A DNA stretch of 64,000 bases. Source: Treponema sp. Lineage in GTDB: Bacteria > Spirochaetota > Spirochaetia > Treponematales > Breznakiellaceae. Numbering within the stretch: the stretch's first letter is position 1; each line of letters opens with the position of its first letter. The stretch covers positions 62,001 through 126,000 of the forward strand of contig WQXU01000003.1 of the NCBI GenBank assembly GCA_009781635.1. The letters run 5' to 3'. Below, in pieces: positions 19,594-26,869 of the stretch. Below the pieces are notes generated by a model. That model worked only from the letters and a program-made list of their open reading frames with translations. It was not told the DNA's origin and searched no databases. Both the position numbers and the translations under genes were made by a program.

Positions 19594-20483
19594 TGGAAAA
19601 TAAAAAATGCGCCTTCGCTGCTATTGTCGGGCGCCCAAGCGTGGGAAAGTCTACGCTTCTTAATAAAATGTGCGGCGAGAAAGTTGCCATTGTAAGCAGG
19701 GTTCCGCAGACAACGCGCAATGCAATAAGGGGAATTGTTAACAGGGCAGAGGGACAGCTTATTTTTGTTGATACGCCGGGGCGGCATTACGGCGAAAAAA
19801 AAATGAATAAAAAACTGATGGAAGTCTCTAACCGCGCCCTGGCGGAATGCGATCTTGTCCTTTATATAATGGATGCAAGCCGCGCGCCGGGTGCCGAAGA
19901 AGAAGAAATTGCATCTCTTTTAACCCCCTTATCTGATAAAACAATCGCTGCCGTAAACAAGATGGATGTCCCGGGAGCCGATTTTAACCGCTGCAGGGAA
20001 TTTTTATCCTCGTTTCTGCCTCAGCTGCCGGAAGAAAGATGTTTTGCAATTTCAGCTAACACAGGCGCCGGTATAGAAGAACTTTTAAATGCTCTTTTTA
20101 ACATGGCAGGGGAGGGGCCGCCTCTTTACACAGACGATTATTACACAGACCAGGACACGCAGTTTCGTATCGCGGAAATTATCAGAGAGCATGCAATAAA
20201 CAGGCTGCGTCAGGAACTGCCTCATTCCCTGTATGTAGACATTGCCGATATGGAATTAAGGGAAAATAAACTTTGGGTAAGGGCCTTTATTATTGTAGAG
20301 CGCGATTCCCAGAAGGGCATGGTTGTAGGCAAGGGCGGTGAAATGATAAAGGCGATACGTCTTGGCGCTCTAAAGGATTTAAAACGCATTTTTGAATGGA
20401 AGATCGATCTTGATCTGCGCGTAAAAACCGGCAAGGACTGGCGGCAAAGCGATCATACCCTTCGCAGAATTATTGAACGTTAA
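19593..20483 (+). CDS. era: GTPase Era
   Basis: 296 residues, full length for Era. GTPase motifs are GRPSVGKS (13-20), DTPG (60-63) and NKMD (122-125). The C-terminal KH domain carries VVGKGG at 244-249. Era binds the 3' end of 16S rRNA and acts in 30S subunit maturation at the membrane face. The ATG shares its A with the giant gene's TAA (TAATG), and no independent ribosome site is visible, so translation is probably coupled to termination of the giant protein unless an internal promoter exists. It converges on thrH with a two-base gap. Confidence 0.95.
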   Translation: MENKKCAFAAIVGRPSVGKSTLLNKMCGEKVAIVSRVPQTTRNAIRGIVNRAEGQLIFVDTPGRHYGEKKMNKKLMEVSNRALAECDLVLYIMDASRAPGAEEEEIASLLTPLSDKTIAAVNKMDVPGADFNRCREFLSSFLPQLPEERCFAISANTGAGIEELLNALFNMAGEGPPLYTDDYYTDQDTQFRIAEIIREHAINRLRQELPHSLYVDIADMELRENKLWVRAFIIVERDSQKGMVVGKGGEMIKAIRLGALKDLKRIFEWKIDLDLRVKTGKDWRQSDHTLRRIIER

Positions 20484-20485
20484 AA

Positions 20486-21088
20486 CTATTTTAAAAATTT
20501 ATCAATTTCCGCAAGCAAATCTTCAAAAGTATCCATGCAGCTAAATATGGAATAATCTTTGCGGATTTGATCAGGAGCCCTGAACAGGCAGCCGGAATCA
20601 GCTTCTCTTATCATTGCAAGATCGTTAAATGAATCCCCTGCGGCAAAAACGCGCATATTCATCGCTTTGAATGCTTTTATAGCTTCCCTTTTGCCGTTAT
20701 GCTGACGTAATTTATAACCTGTAATTGTTCCGTCGTCTGCAACCTTAAGCGAATTGCAAAACAGGGAAGGCCATGCAAGCTTTGCCATAAGAGGTTTTGC
20801 GAATTCTTCAAAAGTATCCGAAAGAATTATAAGCTGGCTTCTTTCGCGTACTGCATTGGAAAACTCAAGCGCGCCCGGCAGGACTTTCATGCTTGAAATC
20901 ACACGCTGAATATCGGGAAGTTTCAGATTGTTTTTGTTAAGGATATCAAGACGGAAACTCATCAGTTTATTGTAATCCGGCTCATCCCTTGTTGTACGGC
21001 TTAATTCGGGAATACCGGAGGCCTGGGAAAATGTAATCCATATTTCGGGGACAAGGACACCCTCAAGATCAAGACAAACAATGTTCAT
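20486..21088 (-). CDS. thrH: Phosphoserine phosphatase / homoserine phosphotransferase ThrH
   Basis: 200-residue HAD-superfamily protein. The start MNIVCLDLEGVLVPEIW matches the ThrH signature, with nucleophile D7 and E9. A LSDTFEEF line supplies motif II, and AAGDSFNDLAM the metal-binding aspartates. ThrH hydrolyses phosphoserine and can move the phosphate to homoserine, linking serine and threonine synthesis. There is no ribosome site; a TATTAT hexamer ends six bases before the ATG, suggesting a leaderless message. It is divergent from birA. Confidence 0.92.
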   Translation of the reverse strand: MNIVCLDLEGVLVPEIWITFSQASGIPELSRTTRDEPDYNKLMSFRLDILNKNNLKLPDIQRVISSMKVLPGALEFSNAVRERSQLIILSDTFEEFAKPLMAKLAWPSLFCNSLKVADDGTITGYKLRQHNGKREAIKAFKAMNMRVFAAGDSFNDLAMIREADSGCLFRAPDQIRKDYSIFSCMDTFEDLLAEIDKFLK

Positions 21089-21100
21089 GCGGGTATAATA
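21071..21100. promoter_or_regulatory. Overlapping divergent promoters of thrH and birA
   Basis: On the + strand, AAGACA (21071-21076), 17 bases and TATAAT (21094-21099) end nine bases before the birA ATG. On the - strand, TATTAT (21100-21095) ends six bases before the thrH ATG; its -35 is weak. The two -10 hexamers occupy the same TATAATA heptamer, so polymerase should not be able to use both at once. Confidence 0.5.
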
Positions 21101-21108
21101 GCATAATT

Positions 21109-21882
21109 ATGGTGACTTTGAAAATACATAATCCGTATAAATCGCCGGTTTATCATATAAAAACAGCGTCAAGCACAATGGATATTTCAAAAAAACTTGC
21201 AGATGACGGAGCCTTGCATGGAACTGTAATCACGGCGGATTTTCAGGAAGCGGGGCGCGGGCGCAAACATGACAGAATATGGGAGATGGAAAGGGAGGAA
21301 AATCTGCCTTTTACAATCCTTCTGCGTTATAAATACATGGAAGATATTCCCCCCGCATTAACCCTGCGCACAGGTCTTGCAGTTTTATCCGCAATCGAAG
21401 ATTTTTCTCCGCAGCTTAAGGGCAGTGTTATGCTCAAATGGCCTAACGACATCATGATTGGTTCAAAAAAGGCGGCAGGGATTTTGTGCGAGGCTGCAAA
21501 TGGAAATGTTCATATCGGTATCGGAATAAACGTGGCGCAAAAAACATTTCCACAGCATTTGAATGAAAAGGCAACAAGTATCGCTCTTGCCGCAGGTTCC
21601 AATAATGAAGTTTCCGATCGTTTTGATTTACTGGAAAAAATTTTATTGGAACTCTATAACGAGTTTGAAAGGCCGCAGGAAGAGAGCTGGAAGCTTCGTA
21701 TCGAAAAAAGATTATATAAAAAGGGCGAATATGTTTTATTTACAGAAGGAGCTGCAGATTCAGGCAGGGATGTAAGGGGAAAGCTTGCAGGAATTACAGA
21801 CAGCGGTGAACTTTTAATTGTGCCTGAAGGAGAAAGCATGCCGCAAAGTTTTATTTCAGGTGAATTGAGGTTTGATATTTAG
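21109..21882 (+). CDS. birA: Biotin--[acetyl-CoA-carboxylase] ligase
   Basis: 257-residue biotin protein ligase without an N-terminal helix-turn-helix, so a class I enzyme that only attaches biotin and does not repress bio genes. Visible motifs are GRGRKHDRIW (49-58), the biotinoyl-AMP binding loop, KWPND (110-114) and KKAAGILCE just after it. The loop is one residue longer than the common GRGRRGRKW form, with KHD replacing RG. Likely substrate is the biotin carrier of acetyl-CoA carboxylase or a decarboxylase pump. Divergent from thrH with a 20-base gap. Confidence 0.9.
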   Translation: MVTLKIHNPYKSPVYHIKTASSTMDISKKLADDGALHGTVITADFQEAGRGRKHDRIWEMEREENLPFTILLRYKYMEDIPPALTLRTGLAVLSAIEDFSPQLKGSVMLKWPNDIMIGSKKAAGILCEAANGNVHIGIGINVAQKTFPQHLNEKATSIALAAGSNNEVSDRFDLLEKILLELYNEFERPQEESWKLRIEKRLYKKGEYVLFTEGAADSGRDVRGKLAGITDSGELLIVPEGESMPQSFISGELRFDI

Positions 21883-21921
21883 TATGGTATACTTATATAA
21901 AATTTATAAAGGAAGTAGTTT

Positions 21922-23028
21922 ATGTCATCATTAAAAATTCCCGGCGCAGGTGCGCATGATTTATTGGCGCTTGGAGCCCTTGTTACAAGGCTTGATCCCG
22001 GAATAATTCCCTTTGCGGAAGCGAACGAGTACCTGCTTCATGTCTCCGGCGGCGAATACAATGTTGCAACTAACCTTTCCACCTGCTTTGGCATGAAAAC
22101 TGCAATCGCAAGCGCTATGGTAAATTATCCTATAGGAAAGCGGATTGAGGCAGCGGTACGGAAAGCGGGAGTTACTCCCTATTATAAATATTTTGAGCAT
22201 GACGGAGTACGCGGCCCGAACATGGCAATTGTATGGAGCGACCGCGGACAGGGTGTGCGCGCGCCTGTTGTTTTTTATAACCGTTCAAATGAAGCGGCGC
22301 AGCAGCTAAAACCCGGAAGTTTTAACTGGGATGCGATTTTCAAAAACGGAGTTCGCTGGTTTCACTCAGGCGGAATATTCAGCGCACTTTCTTCAACTAC
22401 AAGCGAGCTTGTAATTGAAGCGATGCAGGCTGCCAAAAAACATGGAGCAATTGTCTCCTTCGATTTAAACTACCGCGCGAAATTGTGGGCGATTGCCGCT
22501 GCGGAAGCAGGTCTTAGCGTATCACAGGCAAGCGAAGAGGCTGCAAAGACCCTGCGGAAAATAGTAAGTTATGTTGATGTGCTTGTGGGAAACGAAGAAG
22601 ATCTTCAAAAGGGACTTGGGCTTAAGGGGCAGGATGTTGAAACAAAGGGAGAGCTTGATGCTTCTGCGTTTTTCGGCATGATAGAAAATGTTATAAAAGA
22701 TTTCCCCAATATAAAAGCTGTTGCCACAACGCTGCGAGAAGTTCATTCAACAAACCGACATTCATGGAGCGCGGTCCTCTGGCTTGATGGAAAAACATAT
22801 CAGGCTCCTGCTTGCGAACTTGATGTATATGATCGTGTCGGAGGAGGGGATGGTTTTGCATCCGGACTTTTCTACGGCCTTATGTCAGGCAGGGCTCCGG
22901 AAGAATGCCTAAGGCTTGGCTGGGCACACGGCGCTCTTGTTACAACAACGCCTGGGGACACTTCCATGTTCAGCCTGGATCAGGTAGAAGCATTTGCAAA
23001 GGGCGGCTCTGCAAGAATCCAAAGATAA
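21922..23028 (+). CDS. PfkB-family sugar kinase, KDG-kinase-like
   Basis: 368 residues of the ribokinase/PfkB family. The N-terminal substrate region has SGGEYNVATNLS. The C-terminal signature DRVGGGDGFASG (about residues 307-318) holds the catalytic Asp and anion hole. Family resemblance is to 2-keto-3-deoxygluconate kinases, and the next metabolic gene, uxaC, makes the uronate pathway precursor, which supports KDG as substrate. GGAAGTAG precedes the ATG. It is convergent to uxaC, with an AT-rich two-gene insert between them. Substrate assignment is by inference. Confidence 0.82.
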   Translation: MSSLKIPGAGAHDLLALGALVTRLDPGIIPFAEANEYLLHVSGGEYNVATNLSTCFGMKTAIASAMVNYPIGKRIEAAVRKAGVTPYYKYFEHDGVRGPNMAIVWSDRGQGVRAPVVFYNRSNEAAQQLKPGSFNWDAIFKNGVRWFHSGGIFSALSSTTSELVIEAMQAAKKHGAIVSFDLNYRAKLWAIAAAEAGLSVSQASEEAAKTLRKIVSYVDVLVGNEEDLQKGLGLKGQDVETKGELDASAFFGMIENVIKDFPNIKAVATTLREVHSTNRHSWSAVLWLDGKTYQAPACELDVYDRVGGGDGFASGLFYGLMSGRAPEECLRLGWAHGALVTTTPGDTSMFSLDQVEAFAKGGSARIQR

Positions 23029-23115
23029 TTGATTGTTTTGGAAAACTCGATTATTTCAATGAAATCATTTTTTTTACGAAAATGAAGGTTTTCTTAAAAA
23101 ATGATAAAATTGCTG

Positions 23116-23175
23116 TTTATGCTCTTTCAAATTTGGAGCATAAAAGAGCATAAAAGAGCATAAAAGAGCATAAAT
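23116..23175. repeat. Four tandem 10-bp repeats plus an inverted copy
   Basis: GAGCATAAAA is repeated at 23136, 23146 and 23156, with a fourth copy ending in T at 23166-23175. The inverted sequence TTTATGCTCTTT lies at 23116-23127 and can pair with any copy. The block lies in the 146-bp gap between two convergent genes and abuts the stop codon of the ATPase gene. It may work as a bidirectional terminator or mark an insertion or recombination boundary. Confidence 0.7.
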
Positions 23176-24800
23176 TATTCTATGAACCATAATGCGTTTT
23201 TTCTTTCACCAATTAGCTTAACTTTCTTTTCATTTTTTAATTCTGAAACCAAGACTTGTATTTGTTTTCTTGAAAGGCTTGGTAAAACCTGTTGTAGTTC
23301 CATAAAAGGTGTACCTTTCTTTGCATTCGATTTAATATGTTTCAGCAACAGTTCTTTGTTTGTTTCTTTATCTAATCCAACAAGTCTGGTATGAATACCG
23401 GATTTACCTGTTGATTCATATAGACTTCTGGCTAATACATATTTTTTTCTGCCTGCAACTTCAATTATTCCCCAATCAATTAACTTGTTTATATTTACTT
23501 GGATGTTTTTAAATCCAAGTATTTGTTTAGAAATTTTTTGTTCATGAAATAATGAATTGATTATTAATAAATCTGCTATTATCATAGATTCAAGCTGTTC
23601 AATGTTAATTTTCTTTAACATTAATAATAATCTTTCATCATTAATTATTCCGTTTAATGTTAGAAAAACAAAATAATCATCAGTTCCGCTGAAATCCGGT
23701 AGTGGTTTAGCATCTTTTATACTCAATTCATAAATTAAATTCATTCCCTGCCCCGCACGTTCGACTAATCCGCATAATGCAAGAATTGATGCAATACGAC
23801 GGTTTCGAGGTGATTGAATATTAAGTATATTATCAATAGTAACTCCGGAAGGAAATCCGCCGGGGTTTTCAACAGTAAGTCTATCACGGTATTGACGAAC
23901 GAATATACTTCCACTCATCTGATAATTTCTGTGACTTACAGCATTTAACAATGCTTCACGAATTACCCTTTCGTTAAATGTTGGAACATCAAGAACAAAT
24001 AATCCGTCCTGATAATGCTGTTTATCATTTCGTAAATTTACCAAATCCCATATTGCGTCAAAACACGCAAAGAAGCCAATAGTGAATTCAACTCTTTGTT
24101 GTGCCGGTCCAGCGCTGTTTTTTGAACGGTATTCAAATATTATTTCTGCTTGCGGTAAATATTTCCGAAGAGCATTATTTGATCCGAATAATACTAATGC
24201 CGCATAGGTTATTTCGTTTTTTATTATAGCACCGCAGTCTATCATTAGTTGTTCAGTAGAGAGATTTTTTAGCGTTTTATTTCCAGTTTTAAAAATCCAT
24301 TGTTTTCTGAACGCTTCAACAGCATTTTTATCTAAATCTTTTATTGTCGCACCTTTACATATTTCATCAGAAAAGTCTTTTCCGCCTTCAATAAATATTC
24401 GTTGCATTTCTTTAGAAGACATCGGAACAAGACTGTCTCCTTTTCGCGACCATGTTACGCCATCAACTTGCACTGGTAAGCCGATAGGACGGCTTGCAAT
24501 TTCAAAAACCAGCACCCTTTTTCCGTTATGATTATATAGTTGAAAATCAACACGAACTAGTAGTTTTTCCATTAATCCATTTCTTGTTCTTTCAGGCTGA
24601 GCAAATGCGTTACTGCCTACAACTTGCCGCGGGCGTTTATCGGAAACTCCTAAAACGAATTTACCTCCTCCGCAGTTTGCTAACGCGCAACAGTATTTTA
24701 ACGCTGTATGAAATTCGAATTTATTTTTTGCTTCCTTGAATTCATAGTGTTCACCTTCGGGGGCTTTTAGGAGTTCTTCTATTGATTCGTTTGTTTTCAT
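23175..24800 (-). CDS. Schlafen/AlbA_2-domain ATP-binding protein
   Basis: 541 residues. Residues about 15-130 form the Schlafen AlbA_2 domain (EHYEFKEAKN near 17; ALANCGGGKFVLGVSD at 39-54). Residues about 270-380 resemble the GHKL/HATPase_c_4 fold, with N-box EALLNAVSHRNY (282-293), ENPGGFP (311-317) and ERAGQGM (347-353). Residues about 400-541 look like winged-helix segments. Such proteins are annotated as ATP-dependent regulators, and some occur in defence loci. Its ATG overlaps the stop of the upstream nuclease-like gene (ATGA). The pair is visibly more AT-rich than the flanking sugar genes, suggesting acquisition. Confidence 0.82.
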   Translation of the reverse strand: MKTNESIEELLKAPEGEHYEFKEAKNKFEFHTALKYCCALANCGGGKFVLGVSDKRPRQVVGSNAFAQPERTRNGLMEKLLVRVDFQLYNHNGKRVLVFEIASRPIGLPVQVDGVTWSRKGDSLVPMSSKEMQRIFIEGGKDFSDEICKGATIKDLDKNAVEAFRKQWIFKTGNKTLKNLSTEQLMIDCGAIIKNEITYAALVLFGSNNALRKYLPQAEIIFEYRSKNSAGPAQQRVEFTIGFFACFDAIWDLVNLRNDKQHYQDGLFVLDVPTFNERVIREALLNAVSHRNYQMSGSIFVRQYRDRLTVENPGGFPSGVTIDNILNIQSPRNRRIASILALCGLVERAGQGMNLIYELSIKDAKPLPDFSGTDDYFVFLTLNGIINDERLLLMLKKINIEQLESMIIADLLIINSLFHEQKISKQILGFKNIQVNINKLIDWGIIEVAGRKKYVLARSLYESTGKSGIHTRLVGLDKETNKELLLKHIKSNAKKGTPFMELQQVLPSLSRKQIQVLVSELKNEKKVKLIGERKNALWFIE

Positions 24801-25345
24801 GGGGTTGCTCCATATTCTAAGATATCAGAAAGCAACAAATGTTTAATATGTCCAGGGTCAGATGCTGCAATAATATAAATATTTTCTTTATTTTTTATAT
24901 TTGTATATTCTTCTTTAGAATTTTTAAATTCTTTTTGTACTTTTGAAAATGTATAATTGTAAATTAATAAAATACCTAGCTTATAATTATACTCATTAAT
25001 AAATTTATCAATTATATTCAAATCAGTGATAATTTGAAGTGTATTTTTTACTTCAATAATTGCTCCGTTACAACTGGTGGTTCCATGAATATGAAAGAGG
25101 AAATCTGGTATTTCGTTTTTATAATTTATTCTTCTTTTATTATCTAATACTCCATTTAAAGTTAATTCCTTACAATAGTTATCTTGTAGCTGTCTTATTC
25201 TGTGATATAGTTCATAACAAAAAACTCGTTCACTATTTAGTAATATTTGTTTATCATCTGTCGTAGGTACTTTAAAAAAATTATAGCCAACATGTTCAAT
25301 AGTATCCAAAACTAACTTCAAGATATTATAGCTTATTATTTCCAT
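24797..25345 (-). CDS. Small PD-(D/E)XK nuclease-like protein, partner of the AlbA_2 ATPase
   Basis: 182 residues with no family I can name. A plausible PD-(D/E)XK core is present: E45 in FCYELYHRIRQ, P80-D81 after a charged loop, and E98-V-K100 in GAIIEVKN, spaced as in restriction-type nucleases. The C-terminal half is Lys/Asn/Ile-rich and ends in a short helix. AGGA lies about nine bases upstream of the ATG. It lies 24 bases downstream of the uxaC stop and overlaps the ATPase start by four bases, so the two proteins are made together. Nuclease activity is an inference from motif spacing. Confidence 0.6.
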   Translation of the reverse strand: MEIISYNILKLVLDTIEHVGYNFFKVPTTDDKQILLNSERVFCYELYHRIRQLQDNYCKELTLNGVLDNKRRINYKNEIPDFLFHIHGTTSCNGAIIEVKNTLQIITDLNIIDKFINEYNYKLGILLIYNYTFSKVQKEFKNSKEEYTNIKNKENIYIIAASDPGHIKHLLLSDILEYGATP

Positions 25346-25369
25346 GATTTATATCCTAACCTAAATTAA

Positions 25370-26806
25370 TCATTCAAAATATTTCTTTGCATTTCCAAAG
25401 GAAATATCGCGCACGATTTTTTCCAGTTTCTGCATGTCCGCAGGATACTCTCCGTTTTCCGCCCAGCCGCCGATTAAATTGCACATAATGCGCCGGAAAT
25501 ATTCGTGGCGCGGGTAGGAGAGAAAACTGCGGCTGTCTGTCAGCATCCCGACAAATGAACTTAACATTCCAAGGCTTGCAAGAACGCGCATCTGCTCTTC
25601 CATGCCGTCTTTGTGATCGCAGAACCACCATGCGCTGCCAAGCTGTATTTTCCCGGCGCAGGATGCCTGTTCGCTCCTTCCGCCCTGAAAACCTCCCATG
25701 ATGGTCGCAATAGGGTAGTAATCTTTCGGATTTAAAGAATATAAAATGGTTTTTGGAAGGCCTGTATCATTACACTCAAGTTCCATAAGATCCAAAAGAG
25801 CGGCAAGACTGCCGGCTGTAATTCTGTCATTAACAGCATCAAAGCCCGTATTAATTCCTGTATTGAAAAGCATTTTTGTATTTATATTGCGGATACAGGC
25901 AAAATGAAGCTGCATAACAATGCCGCGTTTTGCATATAGACAGGCAAGGGATACAAGCATCATTGTTTTATATGCATCGGCTTCCACTATAGATACGCTT
26001 TTTCCCGTCATGGCTTTTCTGAAAGATTTTTCTACATTCTTAACCGATGTCTCATAAAAAGGCACATATTCAAGCCCGTGATCTGAAAGGCTGCAGCCAA
26101 GACTGATAAAATAATCAAGACGTATTTCCAGAGCGGCAATTACATCATCAGGCGTTTTAATATTTATTCCGCTTGCAGCGGAAAGTGATTCTATATATTT
26201 TGCAAAATCAAAGGCGTTAATATCAAGCGCCTTATCCGGGCGGAATGACGGAATAATTTTTGTATCGATTTTTCCTATGGGAGCGCTGCCGTCTGCGATA
26301 GCTCGGTGATGCTCAAGAGTGTCAACGGGATCATCCGTTGTTCCGACCGCATGGATATTCATTTTTTCAAAAATGCCCTTTACCGACAATTGGGGCGTTT
26401 GTAAAAGCGCGTTTGCTTTTTCCCATATTTCAGGCGCGCTTTTTTCTGTAAGAGGCTGAGTAATATCAAAGTATCTTTGCAGTTCCAGATGAGTCCAGTG
26501 ATATAAAGGATTGCCGATAAGTGATTCTACAGTACGCGCCCAGGAAAGATATTTTTCATAATCGGGAGCACCGCCTGTAATATACTTTTCATCAATGCCC
26601 ATTGCGCGCATCATTCGCCATTTGTAATGATCGCCTGAAAGCCATGCGTCTGCGAGGTTTGGCATCTGCCTGTTCTGCGCAATCTCTGAAGGGTTTAAAT
26701 GGCAATGGTAATCGTAAACAGGTTCCTCTTTTGCCGCCTTATATAAATTAACCGCAGTCTGCGTTTCCAGTAAAAAACTTTCACTGTCCATGAATACCTT
26801 TGCCAT
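25370..26806 (-). CDS. uxaC: Uronate isomerase
   Basis: 478 residues, the usual UxaC length. The amidohydrolase-fold metal motif appears as YDYHCHLNP near residue 38; GTTDDPVDTLEHH and the late GGWAENGEYP stretch are family hallmarks. It isomerises D-glucuronate to fructuronate and D-galacturonate to tagaturonate. The start MAKVFMD is chosen because GGAGGA ends four bases upstream; a longer frame to 26842 exists but lacks such a site. Divergent from the cyclase-like receptor gene and upstream of the AT-rich two-gene insert. Confidence 0.95.
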   Translation of the reverse strand: MAKVFMDSESFLLETQTAVNLYKAAKEEPVYDYHCHLNPSEIAQNRQMPNLADAWLSGDHYKWRMMRAMGIDEKYITGGAPDYEKYLSWARTVESLIGNPLYHWTHLELQRYFDITQPLTEKSAPEIWEKANALLQTPQLSVKGIFEKMNIHAVGTTDDPVDTLEHHRAIADGSAPIGKIDTKIIPSFRPDKALDINAFDFAKYIESLSAASGINIKTPDDVIAALEIRLDYFISLGCSLSDHGLEYVPFYETSVKNVEKSFRKAMTGKSVSIVEADAYKTMMLVSLACLYAKRGIVMQLHFACIRNINTKMLFNTGINTGFDAVNDRITAGSLAALLDLMELECNDTGLPKTILYSLNPKDYYPIATIMGGFQGGRSEQASCAGKIQLGSAWWFCDHKDGMEEQMRVLASLGMLSSFVGMLTDSRSFLSYPRHEYFRRIMCNLIGGWAENGEYPADMQKLEKIVRDISFGNAKKYFE

Positions 26807-26834
26807 ATCATCCTCCAGTATAATAAAACAAGTC

Positions 26835-26862
26835 TTGTACATTATACTATAATGTGTATAAA
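26835..26862 (+). promoter_or_regulatory. Promoter of the cyclase-like receptor gene
   Basis: TTGTAC (26835-26840), 16 bases and TATAAA (26857-26862) end seven bases before the ATG at 26870. There is no ribosome site at that ATG, which fits a leaderless message. Other TATA-like hexamers nearby (26843, 26848) make the exact choice uncertain. Confidence 0.45.
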
Positions 26863-26869
26863 TAAAAAT

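Noticed and set aside
23136..23175. Short regular repeats considered as a CRISPR array
   Set aside because: Units are 10 bp and directly adjacent with no spacers; no cas genes in the window.
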